Assembly: GCF_009793335.1 (NCBI RefSeq)
Contig: NZ_WING01000001.1
Coordinates: 6,634,001-6,698,000 of the forward strand
Reading direction: 5' to 3'
From: Actinomadura sp. J1-007
Lineage (GTDB): Bacteria > Actinomycetota > Actinomycetes > Streptosporangiales > Streptosporangiaceae
DNA length: 64,000 nt
A program made the translations under genes and the position numbers. Shown piece by piece: positions 45,845 to 55,035 of the stretch (within the stretch, counting starts at the first letter, position 1; the number at the start of each line of letters is the position of its first letter). Under the pieces are notes generated by a model. It had not been told where the DNA came from and searched no databases. It was given only the letters and a program-made list of their open reading frames with translations.

Positions 45845-46986
45845 ATGACCGACGGCTGGCCGGAAGGCCGGACACGACAGGAGGGCGGCCGCGTGGCCCG
45901 CAGCAGGCACGACTCCGCACCGGCGGAGTACCCGCACGGCTACGAACGGGATCCGTACGGCGGCGGGGACCAGCTCGCCGGGTACGGGAACGACCCGTAC
46001 GGCGGCGGGGACCAGCCCCCGCGCAGGGGCGCCGCCGCCGGCGCCGCTGGCCGAAGATCGTCGGGATCCTCGTCGCGCTGCTGCTCCTGGTCACCGTCGG
46101 CGGCTACTTCTGGCTGGACTCCCGGCTGAAGCGCGAGTCGGTCCTGGAGGACTACCCGGGCCGGGTCGCCGACACGCCCGGCACCAACTGGCTGATCGTC
46201 GGTTCCGACAGCCGCGAGGGGCTGTCCAAGGACCAGCGCGACAAGTTCGCCACCGGCAAGGCCGAGGGCCGCCGCACCGACTCGATGATGCTCATGCACT
46301 ACGGCGAGGGCGGGACGAGCCTGATCAGCCTGCCGCGCGACTCGTACGTCCCGATCCCGGGGCACGGGTCCAACAAGCTCAACGCCGCGTTCGCGTTCGG
46401 CGGGCCGAAGCTGCTCGTGCAGACCGTCGAGAAGGCCACCGGCGTGCACATCGACCACTACGCCGAGATCGGGTTCAGCGGCTTCGTCGGCGTCGTGGAC
46501 GCCATCGGCGGCGTGGACATCTGCGTCAAGCGGCCGATGAAGGACCACAAGGCGGGCATCGACCTCCAGCCCGGCTGCCAGAACATGAGCGGCGGAACGG
46601 CCCTCGGCTACGTCCGCACCCGCGCCTCCGCCCGCGCCGACCTCGACCGGATCGAGCACCAGCGCCAGTTCTTCGGCGCGCTGATGAAGAAGGCCACGGG
46701 CCCGGGGGTGCTGCTCAACCCGTTCCGGAGCATCCCCCTGGCCACCAACGCCACCAGCAACTTCATCGTGGACAACGGCGACCACCTCTACGACCTGGTC
46801 CGCATGATGTGGGCGATGAAGGGCGTCAGCGGCGGCGACGGCGTGACCGCCGCCGTCCCGATCGGCGGCACCGGCTCCTCGGCCGCCGCCGGGTCGTACA
46901 TCACCTGGGACCGGAGCAAGGCGGCCCGGCTGTTCGACGCGCTCAAGTCCGACCGCGAGATCCCGCAGGACGTCATCACCAAGTGA
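45845..46986 (+). CDS. LCP (LytR-CpsA-Psr) family cell-envelope protein (frame broken)
   Basis: A protein of about 380 residues that attaches glycopolymers to peptidoglycan outside the cell. A cytoplasmic Tyr/Gly/Asp-rich leader (DPYGGGDQ twice) precedes one membrane helix (IVGILVALLLLVTVGGYF). The LCP domain follows: NWLIVGSDSREG, RRTDSMMLMHY (Arg and Asp for pyrophosphate binding), SLPRDSYVPIPG, DAIGGVDICV and YVRTRASARADLDRIEHQR. A missing base at about 46025-46031 shifts the frame; 1142 bp is 3n+2. ATG 45845 fits a leaderless promoter. An alternative GTG at 45893 has GGAGG seven bases upstream. Confidence 0.87.
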
Positions 46987-47034
46987 CCCCGCCGAACGGG
47001 CCCCGGCCGCGCGCCGGGGCCCGTCCGCGTTCGT

Positions 47035-47046
47035 TAGAGTCGGGAC
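47035..47046 (+). promoter_or_regulatory. Leaderless-type -10 box
   Basis: TAGAGT at 47035-47040 lies six bases before ATG 47047; no SD is present. Confidence 0.55.
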
Positions 47047-47363
47047 ATGCCCGACGCGACTCCTGACACGACGCCCGGCGCCTCCGGGCCCGGCGCGGAC
47101 GACCTCGACTCCCTGTCCTCCAAGGAACTCCACGACCGGGCGATGGCCAAGGCCAGGGAACGGCGCGACATCGGCTTCCTCTGGGACCTGCTGCGCGCCA
47201 TCCCCGCTGCCGCCGCGGCCACCGGGGAGACCGACCGCGCCCAGTTCGACCTGCTCCACGGCCTGTCCCTGCTGGACGAGTTCACGCACGCGGGGAGAGC
47301 GACCTCGCCGACGAGCTCAGGCCCCTCTACATCACCTACCTGGCCGACGACGCCCGCTCGTGA
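47047..47363 (+). CDS. Conserved actinobacterial hypothetical protein (frame broken)
   Basis: About 105 residues. SSKELHDRAMAKARERRDIGFLWDLLRAIPAAAA is a helical segment typical of a small conserved actinobacterial protein. After LDEFTHAG the conserved end ESDLADELRPLYITYLADDA is one base back, ending at TGA 47361-47363. A missing G near 47294 accounts for this; 317 bp is 3n+2. Left uncorrected, the frame ends at 47370 with an unrelated tail. Function unknown. Confidence 0.7.
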
Positions 47364-47483
47364 CTCGTGACTCGAACACTTCCCTCCCGGTGACCTGACC
47401 GTCTCTTTGAGCACCTTTGATCTGCGCGCGCCCGCCCTGGGGAATTACGGTAGGTAGGCAATTGAGCGCAGAGGGTGGGGGAC

Positions 47484-47639
47484 GTGAACAAGAAACATGT
47501 GAAACTGGCCGCGATGGCATTCGTGGCCTGGTATGTCATCAGCAGGCCCGAGGGCGCCGCGACTCTCGTCAGCAACGCTCTCGGCAGCCTTGGGGGCGCC
47601 GCCGAGTCGCTGTCCACGTTCGTGAGCGCCATCCCCTGA
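47484..47639 (+). CDS. 51-residue membrane peptide, first of a tandem pair
   Basis: GTG 47484 to TGA 47639 encodes 51 residues: a basic start VNKKHVKLAA, one hydrophobic segment (MAFVAWYVISRP) and an amphipathic Ala/Gly/Ser-rich second half ending FVSAIP. GTGGGGGAC upstream gives a weak SD. The gene 174 bases downstream has the same length and layout (basic N-terminus, AxAFVxxYxxS-P, then N-A and FV-A at matching places). The pair is too alike to be chance. No known family. Confidence 0.65.
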   Translation: MNKKHVKLAAMAFVAWYVISRPEGAATLVSNALGSLGGAAESLSTFVSAIP

Positions 47640-47813
47640 GGGGGGCGGCACCGCGGGCCCCGTACCTCCATCGGGTGCGGGGCTCCTTCGCGCGTACCGC
47701 CATCAAGCGCTGGCCCCGCCGTCACAGTAAAATCCCGCTTTGCGAGCACCAGCAGATGGGCACAATTGGATCGGGTCAATGTGTCGCTGCGCTACTACAG
47801 GGACGGCGTTCGG

Positions 47814-47969
47814 ATGAAGAAGAACCTCCGCTATGTGGCCATCGCCTTCGTCATCTTCTACTTGCTGAGCTCACCCCGGGATGCGGCCAATGTCGTCAAC
47901 AACGCGTTCGACCAGTTGGCGAACGCGGGCAACCAGGTTGCGGCCTTCGTGAACGCCTTGGGCACCTGA
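47814..47969 (+). CDS. 51-residue membrane peptide, second of a tandem pair
   Basis: ATG 47814 to TGA 47969 encodes 51 residues beginning MKKNLRYVAIAFVIFYLLSS, then PRDAANVVNNAFDQLANAGN and ending AAFVNALGT. It matches its upstream sibling in length, the basic start, the single membrane helix and the amphipathic tail. The frame is open upstream to 47766, but the lysine-rich start here fits the sibling better. Function unknown; small helical membrane peptides can act in stress signalling or with larger membrane proteins. Confidence 0.65.
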   Translation: MKKNLRYVAIAFVIFYLLSSPRDAANVVNNAFDQLANAGNQVAAFVNALGT

Positions 47970-48038
47970 CCCGGGCGCGCCGGCCCCGCGCGGGGAGATC
48001 CGCCCTCCTCGGGCCGGTGGCGGACGGCGGCGATCTTC

Positions 48039-48051
48039 TAGGATCGACCGC
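48039..48051 (+). promoter_or_regulatory. Leaderless-type -10 box for the peroxidase gene
   Basis: TAGGAT at 48039-48044 lies seven bases before ATG 48052, without an SD. Confidence 0.5.
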
Positions 48052-48537
48052 ATGTCTGTCTACGACGTAGAGATCGATGGTCTGCGGGGCGGGTCCGCGG
48101 ACCTGGAGCAGTACCGGGGCAAGGCCGTGCTCGTCGTCAACGTCGCCTCCAAGTGCGGCCTGACCCCGCAGTACTCCGGGCTCGAACGGCTCCAGGAGAC
48201 GTACGCCGCGCGCGGCTTCACCGTCCTCGGCGTTCCCTGCAACCAGTTCATGGGCCAGGAGCCGGGCACCCCGGAGCAGATCGCCGAGTTCTGCTCGGCG
48301 ACCTACGGGGTGACCTTCCCCATGACCGAGAAGGTGGAGGTCAACGGCGACAACCGGCATCCGCTCTACCAGGGCCTGGTGGGCACGCCGGACGCCGAGG
48401 GCCACACCGGCGACATCCGCTGGAACTTCGAGAAGTTCCTGATCGCGCCCGACGGCACGGTCGCGGCGCGGTTCGCGCCGCAGACCGAGCCGGAGTCGGA
48501 CGAGGTCACCTCCGCCATCGAGAAGAACCTTCCCTGA
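48052..48537 (+). CDS. Glutathione-peroxidase-family thiol peroxidase
   Basis: A 161-residue peroxidase of the Cys type. The peroxidatic Cys35 is in NVASKCGLTPQY, the Gln lies in GVPCNQFMGQEPG, and the Trp-Asn pair in IRWNFEKFLI completes the active site. Actinobacteria lack glutathione, so thioredoxin is the likely reductant. The protein detoxifies peroxides in the cytoplasm. Its message is probably leaderless. Confidence 0.93.
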   Translation: MSVYDVEIDGLRGGSADLEQYRGKAVLVVNVASKCGLTPQYSGLERLQETYAARGFTVLGVPCNQFMGQEPGTPEQIAEFCSATYGVTFPMTEKVEVNGDNRHPLYQGLVGTPDAEGHTGDIRWNFEKFLIAPDGTVAARFAPQTEPESDEVTSAIEKNLP

Positions 48538-48758
48538 CCCCGTCTTCCGACCCCGCCCACCTGCCCGGTCCGCCGCGTGGGTGGGCGGCCTCCCCGGCGC
48601 CCTGACCGCTTGCGGCCGCCCCGCCGCGGACCGGCCGCCCCGCCGGGACGGGCGCGGGCGCGGAGTGTGGGCCGCGACACACCCGGCCGGATGGCTTGTC
48701 GCTATTCGATGGCCCGTCTAGTTTGGGTCATCGAGTCATGACGCGACGGAGGTGGCCC

Positions 48759-49676
48759 ATGGGCGGCTGGACGGCGGCCGACATTCCCGACCTGCACGGA
48801 CGGCGGGCGATCGTCACCGGGGCCAACAGCGGGATCGGCTACCACACCGCGCTCCAGCTCGCCCGGCGCGGCGCGGCCGTGGTGCTGGCCTGCCGCAGCG
48901 CCGAGCGCGGCCAGGCCGCGTACGACCGCGTCACCGCCGCCGTGCCGGACGGCGACGTCACGCTCGGCTCGCTCGACCTCGCCGACCTCGGGTCCGTGCG
49001 GGCGTTCGCCGCCCGCCACTCCGGCGCGCCGCTCGACATCCTCGTCAACAACGCGGGCGTGATGGCCCTGCCGCGCCGTACGACCGCCGACGGGTTCGAG
49101 ATGCAGTTCGGCACCAACCACCTCGGCCACTTCGCGCTCACGGGCCTGCTGCTGCCCGCCCTGCTGGCCGCGTCCGCGCCCCGCGTCGTCACCGTCACGA
49201 GCGGCCTCGCCTGGATGGGCCGGATGCGCTTCGACGACCTCCAGGGCGAGCGGCGCTACTGGAAGTGGGCCGCGTACGGGCAGGCCAAGCTCGCCAACCT
49301 GATCTTCACCAAGGAGCTGGCCCGCCGGGAGCCCGGCCTGCTCAGCGTCGCCGCCCACCCCGGCTACGCCGCCACCAACCTCCAGCACGCGGGCCCGCGG
49401 ATGGAGGGCAACAAGCTGATGGACCGCGCGGTCGCCTTCGGCAACGTCCTGATCGCGCAGCCCGCCACGGCCGGCGCCCTGCCCTCCCTCTACGCCGCGA
49501 CCGCGCCCGGCGTGCAGAACGGGGCGTGCTACGGCCCCCGCGGCCTCCAGACCCGCGGCGCCCCCGCGAAGGTGGTGATGCCGCCCCAGGCGGCCAAGCC
49601 GGAGCTGGGCCGCCGCCTCTGGGAGGTCTCCGAGTCCCTCACCGGCGTGACGTACGCCGCCCCCGCCAACCCCTGA
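48759..49676 (+). CDS. Short-chain dehydrogenase/reductase (retinol-dehydrogenase-like)
   Basis: A 305-residue SDR. The cofactor motif is AIVTGANSGIGYHTALQLA, VNNAGVM the structural NNAG, and YGQAK the catalytic Tyr-x3-Lys with Ser in TVTSGLAW. ACRSAERGQ after the second strand suggests NADP(H). ATG 48759 has GGAGG six bases upstream and is preferred to the ATG at 48738. It belongs to the group annotated as protochlorophyllide-reductase-like in actinobacteria; substrate unknown. Confidence 0.9.
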   Translation: MGGWTAADIPDLHGRRAIVTGANSGIGYHTALQLARRGAAVVLACRSAERGQAAYDRVTAAVPDGDVTLGSLDLADLGSVRAFAARHSGAPLDILVNNAGVMALPRRTTADGFEMQFGTNHLGHFALTGLLLPALLAASAPRVVTVTSGLAWMGRMRFDDLQGERRYWKWAAYGQAKLANLIFTKELARREPGLLSVAAHPGYAATNLQHAGPRMEGNKLMDRAVAFGNVLIAQPATAGALPSLYAATAPGVQNGACYGPRGLQTRGAPAKVVMPPQAAKPELGRRLWEVSESLTGVTYAAPANP

Positions 49677-49708
49677 CCCCGCCGAACGGCCCGGCCTCGG
49701 CCCGCGGG

Positions 49709-50263
49709 TCAGCGGGGTTGGTCGGGACCCTGGTCGGGGGACCAGTCGAGGGTGGCGGGGAGTGCGCCCTCCAGGGTGAGCAGCCAGCGCTTGACCTCGA
49801 CGCCGGAGCCGCCGCTGTAGCCGCCGAGGCCGTTGGCGGCGACGACGCGGTGGCAGGGGACGATGAGCGGGATCGGGTTGGCTCCCATGACCTGGCCGAT
49901 GACCTGGGCGTGGACGCCGGTGCCGCTGCGGTCGCCGAGCTCGCCGTAGGTGACGGTCCTGCCGTACGGGACGGTCTCGTAGAGGGTGCTCAGGACCTCG
50001 CGGTGGACGGGCGGGACCAGGCGCCAGTCGATGGGCAGCCCGAACGGGCCCGTGTCGCCCTTGAAGTAGCCGGCGACGGCGTTCAGCGGGGTGTCGAGGC
50101 GGGCCGGGTCGTCCACGACGGGCAGACCGGCCGCCTTGGCCGCGCGGGCGCGGCCGCCGGGGGTGTCGCGGAACGTCAGGCAGGCGACGCCGGTCTCGGT
50201 GGCGCCGACCAGGAGGCGGCCGAGCGGCGTGTCGGCCGTGCCGAACGCGAGGGTGTCAGTCAA
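49709..50263 (-). CDS. ogt: Methylated-DNA--protein-cysteine methyltransferase
   Basis: A 184-residue suicide DNA-repair protein that takes the methyl group from O6-methylguanine. IPLIVPCHRVVAANGLGGYSGG holds the acceptor Cys of the PCHR motif and the following Gly-rich loop; YGRTVTYGELGDRSG is the helix-turn-helix that flips out the base. The start is TTG at 50263, with GGAAGGAG five bases upstream, an uncommon initiation codon. It converges on the SDR gene. Confidence 0.92.
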   Translation of the reverse strand: MTDTLAFGTADTPLGRLLVGATETGVACLTFRDTPGGRARAAKAAGLPVVDDPARLDTPLNAVAGYFKGDTGPFGLPIDWRLVPPVHREVLSTLYETVPYGRTVTYGELGDRSGTGVHAQVIGQVMGANPIPLIVPCHRVVAANGLGGYSGGSGVEVKRWLLTLEGALPATLDWSPDQGPDQPR

Positions 50264-50694
50264 CGGTGCTCCTTCCGATGCTCAGCTTGGCAGCGGTGTC
50301 CGACATTCCAACACCGGCGGCCGACGGACGGTTGCGGCCCCCGCCGCGGGATGCGGCGATGGCGGCGGCCATCGGGACGTCCAGGGGGCGGTCGCGATGG
50401 CCGGGAGAGCGCCCCAGGACAGCGCGGTGACGATCGCGCCCGCGGCACCGCCGCCGACCGCGACGGCCATCGAGACGACCAGGGGGCGGTCGCGATGGCG
50501 GCGAGGGCGCCCCAGGACAGCGCGGTGACGATCGCGCCCGCGGCGCCGCCGACCGCGACCGCGGCGGCGGCGTTGCCCTCGGCCGCGACGGCGCTGGGCT
50601 GCGCCAGCCTGCCGACGGTGTCGGAGCCCGGCAGCGTCGCCGCCGCCGGCGTGCTGATGGTGACGCCGGTCGCTACGCCGACGCCGCCGAGCAC
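50260..50694 (-). CDS. Doubtful hypothetical ORF over the tandem duplication
   Basis: This 144-residue frame starts MLGGVGVATGVTISTPAAAT and contains AVAVGGAAGAIVTALSWGAL, a plausible membrane or signal-like helix, but after the first repeat copy it turns Arg/Pro-rich and runs past the ogt start. A related gene may once have stood here: the second repeat copy carries the same helix in another frame. I see nothing else in the 570 bases between ogt and the next gene. Confidence 0.2.
   Translation of the reverse strand: MLGGVGVATGVTISTPAAATLPGSDTVGRLAQPSAVAAEGNAAAAVAVGGAAGAIVTALSWGALAAIATAPWSSRWPSRSAAVPRARSSPRCPGALSRPSRPPPGRPDGRRHRRIPRRGPQPSVGRRCWNVGHRCQAEHRKEHR
50368..50560. repeat. Direct tandem duplication of about 95-98 bp
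   Basis: Bases 50368-50465 and 50466-50560 are near-identical copies (GCCATCG-G-GACG, CCAGGGGGCGGTCGCGATGG, GCCCCAGGACAGCGCGGTGA and so on in the same order), differing by a few substitutions and a 3-base gap. On the minus strand they encode two copies of GAAGAIVTALSWGAL but in different frames. Confidence 0.85.
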
Positions 50695-50835
50695 TTGGGG
50701 GCCGGTCAGGACGGCGACGACGGGCCGCTGCGCCGGGTGTCGCCCGGCTCGGTGTCATCGCCGTCCTGTCATGAGCGATCGTGCCGTTGGGGCGTGAAAA
50801 GCCCGCTCATCGTAGGGGCCGGGGGTATGTGCCTC

Positions 50836-53463
50836 CTAGGTCAGCGTTCGGTGCAGTCGGGCCGCCTCTCGGACGAGGCGGCTCGATCCGCCGCGCGCGG
50901 CTACCGCGGCGAGGCCGGGGACGTCGGCCCGCGCGCCGGTCGCCTCGGCGGCCCGGGTGCCGAGGGCGATCAGGTCGTGCAGCCCGCTCCGGGGCCGTTC
51001 GCCCGGCGCGGGCAGCAGGGCGGGCAGCGCGGCGGTGATCACGGTGAGGACGTCGGCGTACGCGCCGGTGTCGGCGACGCCGTCCAGCGCCCGCGCGGCG
51101 CGGTTCAGCGTGACGGCGTCGCGGGCGACGAGCGCGCCGAGGGCCGTGCCGAGCCCGGCGGCGGGCAGCGCGCCCCGGCCCGCGAACGCCGCGAACGCGT
51201 CGACCACGGCCGCGCGCTCGTCGGCGGGCGAGGTCGCGAGCCCGTACGCGAGCACGTGGGCGGTCGCCGTCCCCGCGGGGCCGTCGGCCTCCGCGAGCTC
51301 GGCGAGCAGGGCGCCCTGCCCGACCAAGACGTCGTCCCAGTGCCCGGAGTACGGCAGGACGTGCGCGGCGACGACCTCGCGGTGCGACGGCAGCATGGAC
51401 GGCCACCACGCCATGGGCCCGTAGTAGTACGGCCACGGCAGCGACTTCCATTCGCCGTCCTCCGGGACGGCGAGCAGCGGGGCGATGTCGGGCGGGAGAC
51501 CGCCCGCGGCCAGCACCGTCGCGACCGTACCGGAGACGTACTCCGGCCGGCCGCTCCCGTACCGGCGCCCGCGCTGGGGGAGCGACACCGTCGCGCACTC
51601 GACGTCCGGGTCCGCGAGCCCGCCCGACGCCAGCCACGCCGCGACGGCCCGTCCCGCCTTGGACGGCAGGCGCGCGGCCCGGGAGACGGCGTCGCCGTCG
51701 AGGTCGGCGGCGTCGCGCGGCAGGCGCAGGAGGGCCTGGGCGAGGTCGGCCCGGCCGGGGTCCGCGCCCGCCGCCTCCAGCCGTTCCAGCCGGGAGACGA
51801 GCACGCCCGGGTCGATGTGGCCGCTGCCCTCCGTGGGGGTGGCCAGCAGGACCGGTGCGCGCCGGACCGCCGCCGACGCCTCCCGGAGCCGCCACCGCAG
51901 GAACCGGTCCAGGACCGGCACGTCCCGGTCGCCGCGGGTCCACGAACGGCCGTGCCGCAAGATGCCGCGCGCGTCGACGAGCCCGTGCTTCGGCTTCGGG
52001 TCGAACAGCGTCCGCACGCACATCGTGGCCCACACGCCCGGGTCGTACGAGTCGAGGGCGTGCGGGGACATCTCCCACGACGCGGCGTCCGGCAGCACGC
52101 GCCGGAGGGCCTCGCGTACCGCGTCGGCGTCGCGGTACGCCAGCTCGACCACGCCCGCGACGAGCCGTTCGGTCCCGGGCCACTCCGACTCGGTGCGCGT
52201 CCGCGCCGCGAACTCCTCGGCCAGCTCCGCCGGCGACCCGATCGGCGGCGGCAGCGTCCGCGGCGTGAACGGCGGAAGACCGGGCGGGACCGGCGGCCCG
52301 GCCTCCGGCTCCTCGACCTCCCCGAACGCCGCCGCGACCGCCTCCCGCAGGTCCGCGGGCAGGACGGCGGCGGCCTCGCGCACCGCCGCGCCCGTCTGCT
52401 CATCGGTCACGTGGGCCGCGTGCCGTACGGCGCCCTTGACGGCGCGTTCCCGCAGGTCGAGGGCCTCGGAGGGGAAGACGGCGGTGAGCGCGGCCAGCGT
52501 CGCGTCCACCCGGCCGCGCTTGCGGGCCGTGCGGTCGAGCCAGGTCAGCGCGGCGCGCACGAGCTTCTTCTCCGGACGGAACAGCAGCGCGTCGGCGGCC
52601 TCCGCGAACTCCGCCGCGCCGAGCCGCCCGTCGTCGTCCGCGCGCCGCACCTCGCGCAACGCCATCTCCGCGACGGCCGCGGGCGAGGCCGGCAGCAGCC
52701 GCACGTGGTCGCGCAGCCGGGCGAACGACTCGTCCGGCGTGGGCGCCAGCGCGTCGTGCAGCGCGACGAACCACCGCAGGTCCCGCGCCTCGCCGCCGCG
52801 CAGGAACCGGCTCACGCAGCCGTCCAGCAGCGGCTTGCGGTCGAACCGGCCCTCCTCGGCCAGCGCCGCGATCCGTTCCGGCCACTCCTCGCTGAGCAGC
52901 GCGCCGAGGCCGTCCACCTCGAAGACCCGGGGCAGCAGCACGTCGGCCCACGGGTCGTCGCGCAGCACCCGCGGATCGTACGGCCGGTGCCGCACCCATC
53001 CGGCGACGAACCCGTCCGTCGCCGGAGGCTCCAGCCCCGTGCTGCGGGCGAACGCCGCCGTGAAGTCCCAGAGGTCGCCCGCGCGCCAGTCCGCGTCGAT
53101 CCGCAGCCGTTCGGCGAGCCGCCGCGCGACCTCCGCCCGCCACTCCGCCGGACGGTCGAGGGCGGCCTCGACGACGCGGCCCGCGAAGCTCTCTTGCGAC
53201 CAGCTCCGCAGGTCGCGGCGGCTCAGCCACGTCGCGACGGCCGCGGGGCCGCCGAGCGTGCCCGCCCCGGCGACCAGCAGCGGCCGGACGGCCTCGGCGT
53301 CCAGCGTGCGCCACTCGCTCAGCGCGACGCGTTCGCGCAGGTAGCCCGGCAGCTCCTTCGCGACCGCCCGGCGCTCGGCCTCGTCCAGCCGCCGCGCGAA
53401 CGCGGCGACCTCGCCGGCGTCGCCCGACTCGATCCGCTCCCGCATCGCTCCCCAGGCGGTCAC
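50836..53463 (-). CDS. Large HEAT-like helical protein (DUF5691/DUF6493-like)
   Basis: An 875-residue soluble protein made of repeated helical pairs with many Arg-Leu-Ala and Ala-Leu segments, for example ALREVRRADDDGRLGAAEFA and YYYGPMAWWPSMLPSHREVV. It has no catalytic motif that I recognise. The GTG start overlaps the stop of the SWIM gene by four bases, so the two are translated together. Such partners of SWIM zinc-finger proteins are common in actinobacteria; the family name is a memory-based guess. Confidence 0.65.
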   Translation of the reverse strand: MTAWGAMRERIESGDAGEVAAFARRLDEAERRAVAKELPGYLRERVALSEWRTLDAEAVRPLLVAGAGTLGGPAAVATWLSRRDLRSWSQESFAGRVVEAALDRPAEWRAEVARRLAERLRIDADWRAGDLWDFTAAFARSTGLEPPATDGFVAGWVRHRPYDPRVLRDDPWADVLLPRVFEVDGLGALLSEEWPERIAALAEEGRFDRKPLLDGCVSRFLRGGEARDLRWFVALHDALAPTPDESFARLRDHVRLLPASPAAVAEMALREVRRADDDGRLGAAEFAEAADALLFRPEKKLVRAALTWLDRTARKRGRVDATLAALTAVFPSEALDLRERAVKGAVRHAAHVTDEQTGAAVREAAAVLPADLREAVAAAFGEVEEPEAGPPVPPGLPPFTPRTLPPPIGSPAELAEEFAARTRTESEWPGTERLVAGVVELAYRDADAVREALRRVLPDAASWEMSPHALDSYDPGVWATMCVRTLFDPKPKHGLVDARGILRHGRSWTRGDRDVPVLDRFLRWRLREASAAVRRAPVLLATPTEGSGHIDPGVLVSRLERLEAAGADPGRADLAQALLRLPRDAADLDGDAVSRAARLPSKAGRAVAAWLASGGLADPDVECATVSLPQRGRRYGSGRPEYVSGTVATVLAAGGLPPDIAPLLAVPEDGEWKSLPWPYYYGPMAWWPSMLPSHREVVAAHVLPYSGHWDDVLVGQGALLAELAEADGPAGTATAHVLAYGLATSPADERAAVVDAFAAFAGRGALPAAGLGTALGALVARDAVTLNRAARALDGVADTGAYADVLTVITAALPALLPAPGERPRSGLHDLIALGTRAAEATGARADVPGLAAVAARGGSSRLVREAARLHRTLT

Positions 53464-54851
53464 CGGCCCTCACCCTCCAGCACCGCGGCGGCGGCGCCCT
53501 CGCTCTCCCGGACGGCGCGCGCGGCGAGGACGTGCTTGCAGGGCCCCCGCCCGCCCCCGTGGTCGGCCCACCACGGGCACGTGCACGACGCCCGGCCGCC
53601 GTCGAACCGCACCTGCCGCTCCCGGCCGTTGCTCGTGACGACGGCGACGTCCGGAGTGGCGAACCGGACCGCGCCCTCGTCGACCAGCGTCCGCGCCGAC
53701 CGCAGCCGCGGGTTGAGCGCGGCCACGCGGGACGGGTCGTACGGCAGCTCGCGGTGGAAGAACGCCGCCTCGGCCGTGTCGAACCCGACCTTGCCGGACG
53801 TGCCGAGCTGCGTCAGCGCCGCCCGCGCCCGCGCGGCGCCGATGCCCGCACGCTCGGCCAGCAGGTCGGGCTCGACGCGCGGCTCGAACGACAGCAGCGC
53901 GCCCAGCAGGTCGGCGTCGCCGGCGGCCTCGTCGGAGGCGAGGGCCTCCAGCACCGCGCCCTCACCGGAGAACCCGCGCCGCACCTCCGGGGACAGCGAC
54001 AGCACGTACCGCATCCCCGGCAGCTCCAGCTCCCAGACGCTCGCCACCGGCCCGCTCCCCGCCCGGACGGACGGCCCGTACGCGCGCAGCGCCTTCGCGA
54101 ACCGCAGCAGGGGCAGCATCGTCCGCAGCCGCTCGGGCCCCGGCAGGCACACCGCGCCCGCCGCGGCCCGCGACGCCACCCGCAGCGACCGCCCGGCCGG
54201 AACGGCCCACAGCTCGCCGCGCGAGCCCTTCGGCAGGCCGCGCAGGAACCGCACGGCCTCCGGGGCCGCCAGCTCCGCGCGCGGGTCGAACCCGGCCGTG
54301 ATGACCTGCACCTCGGCGAACCCGCGCAGCCACCGCTCGGGCAGCGGGACCTTCTTCTCCACCACCGCGCCGTCCAGCGTGGTGACGGCCAGCTCGTCCG
54401 CGCCGACCGCGAGGTGCAGCGGGTCCGAGCCGCCGACCCGCGCGAGCGCCTCCCGCAGCGGGCCGTTGACGTCCACGTTGGTGGTGCCGCGCTCGTGCAC
54501 CTCGCCGTCGAGCGCGCCCTCCAGCACGTCCAGCCGCGCGTAGACGCCGCAGCACGCGGAGAACGACTCCATCCGGAGCCGGTCGCCGCTGCAGGTGACG
54601 ACCGGGTCGCGGAACGACGTCGGGCGCGGCTGGTGGTAGCGGGTCCGCGCGACGTCGGCGAGGGCGGTCAGCGCCGCCGCGGCCGGCGCCGCCTGGGTGA
54701 GCAGCCCGCTGAAGAAGTACGGATGGGCCTGGGGTCCGGTGGACGTCGTGCCCCCGGAGGTGGACAGGCCGAGGAGCCCCTCGTCCAGTCCCGACGGTCG
54801 CGAGTACGTGTAGCCCTGCGCGGCGCTGGCCGCGGTTGCCGTGCTTGCCAT
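53460..54851 (-). CDS. SWIM zinc-finger protein
   Basis: A 463-residue protein. The SWIM finger lies at the C-terminus, CTCPWWADHGGGRGPCKHVL, giving C-x-C then C-x-H zinc ligands, preceded by RQVRFDGGRAS. The N-terminal half contains FFSGLLTQAAPAAAALTALA and an internal region of strands seen in SWIM proteins paired with helical HEAT-like proteins. ATG 54851 fits a leaderless promoter (TACGTT at 54864-54859 on this strand, seven bases away). The upstream Met at 54905 would lie beyond that promoter. SWIM fingers bind DNA or proteins. Confidence 0.8.
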   Translation of the reverse strand: MASTATAASAAQGYTYSRPSGLDEGLLGLSTSGGTTSTGPQAHPYFFSGLLTQAAPAAAALTALADVARTRYHQPRPTSFRDPVVTCSGDRLRMESFSACCGVYARLDVLEGALDGEVHERGTTNVDVNGPLREALARVGGSDPLHLAVGADELAVTTLDGAVVEKKVPLPERWLRGFAEVQVITAGFDPRAELAAPEAVRFLRGLPKGSRGELWAVPAGRSLRVASRAAAGAVCLPGPERLRTMLPLLRFAKALRAYGPSVRAGSGPVASVWELELPGMRYVLSLSPEVRRGFSGEGAVLEALASDEAAGDADLLGALLSFEPRVEPDLLAERAGIGAARARAALTQLGTSGKVGFDTAEAAFFHRELPYDPSRVAALNPRLRSARTLVDEGAVRFATPDVAVVTSNGRERQVRFDGGRASCTCPWWADHGGGRGPCKHVLAARAVRESEGAAAAVLEGEGR

Positions 54852-54858
54852 GCCGGAG

Positions 54859-54864
54859 AACGTA
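54859..54864 (-). promoter_or_regulatory. Leaderless-type -10 box for the SWIM gene
   Basis: On the minus strand TACGTT is followed after seven bases by the ATG at 54851; there is no SD. Confidence 0.45.
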
Positions 54865-55035
54865 CGGCCGGCCGCCGACAATCCGCCCCCGGTTCCGAAG
54901 ATCACGCGGCCCCCGGAACCCCCGCGGCGACGGATCAGTCGAGCTGCCCCGGGTGCCCGCCGATCAGGCGCAGCTCGTCGTCGGTGAGCGGGCGGCCGGT
55001 CTGCGCGTTGCAGAGCTGGACGAGCCTGAACGCCA

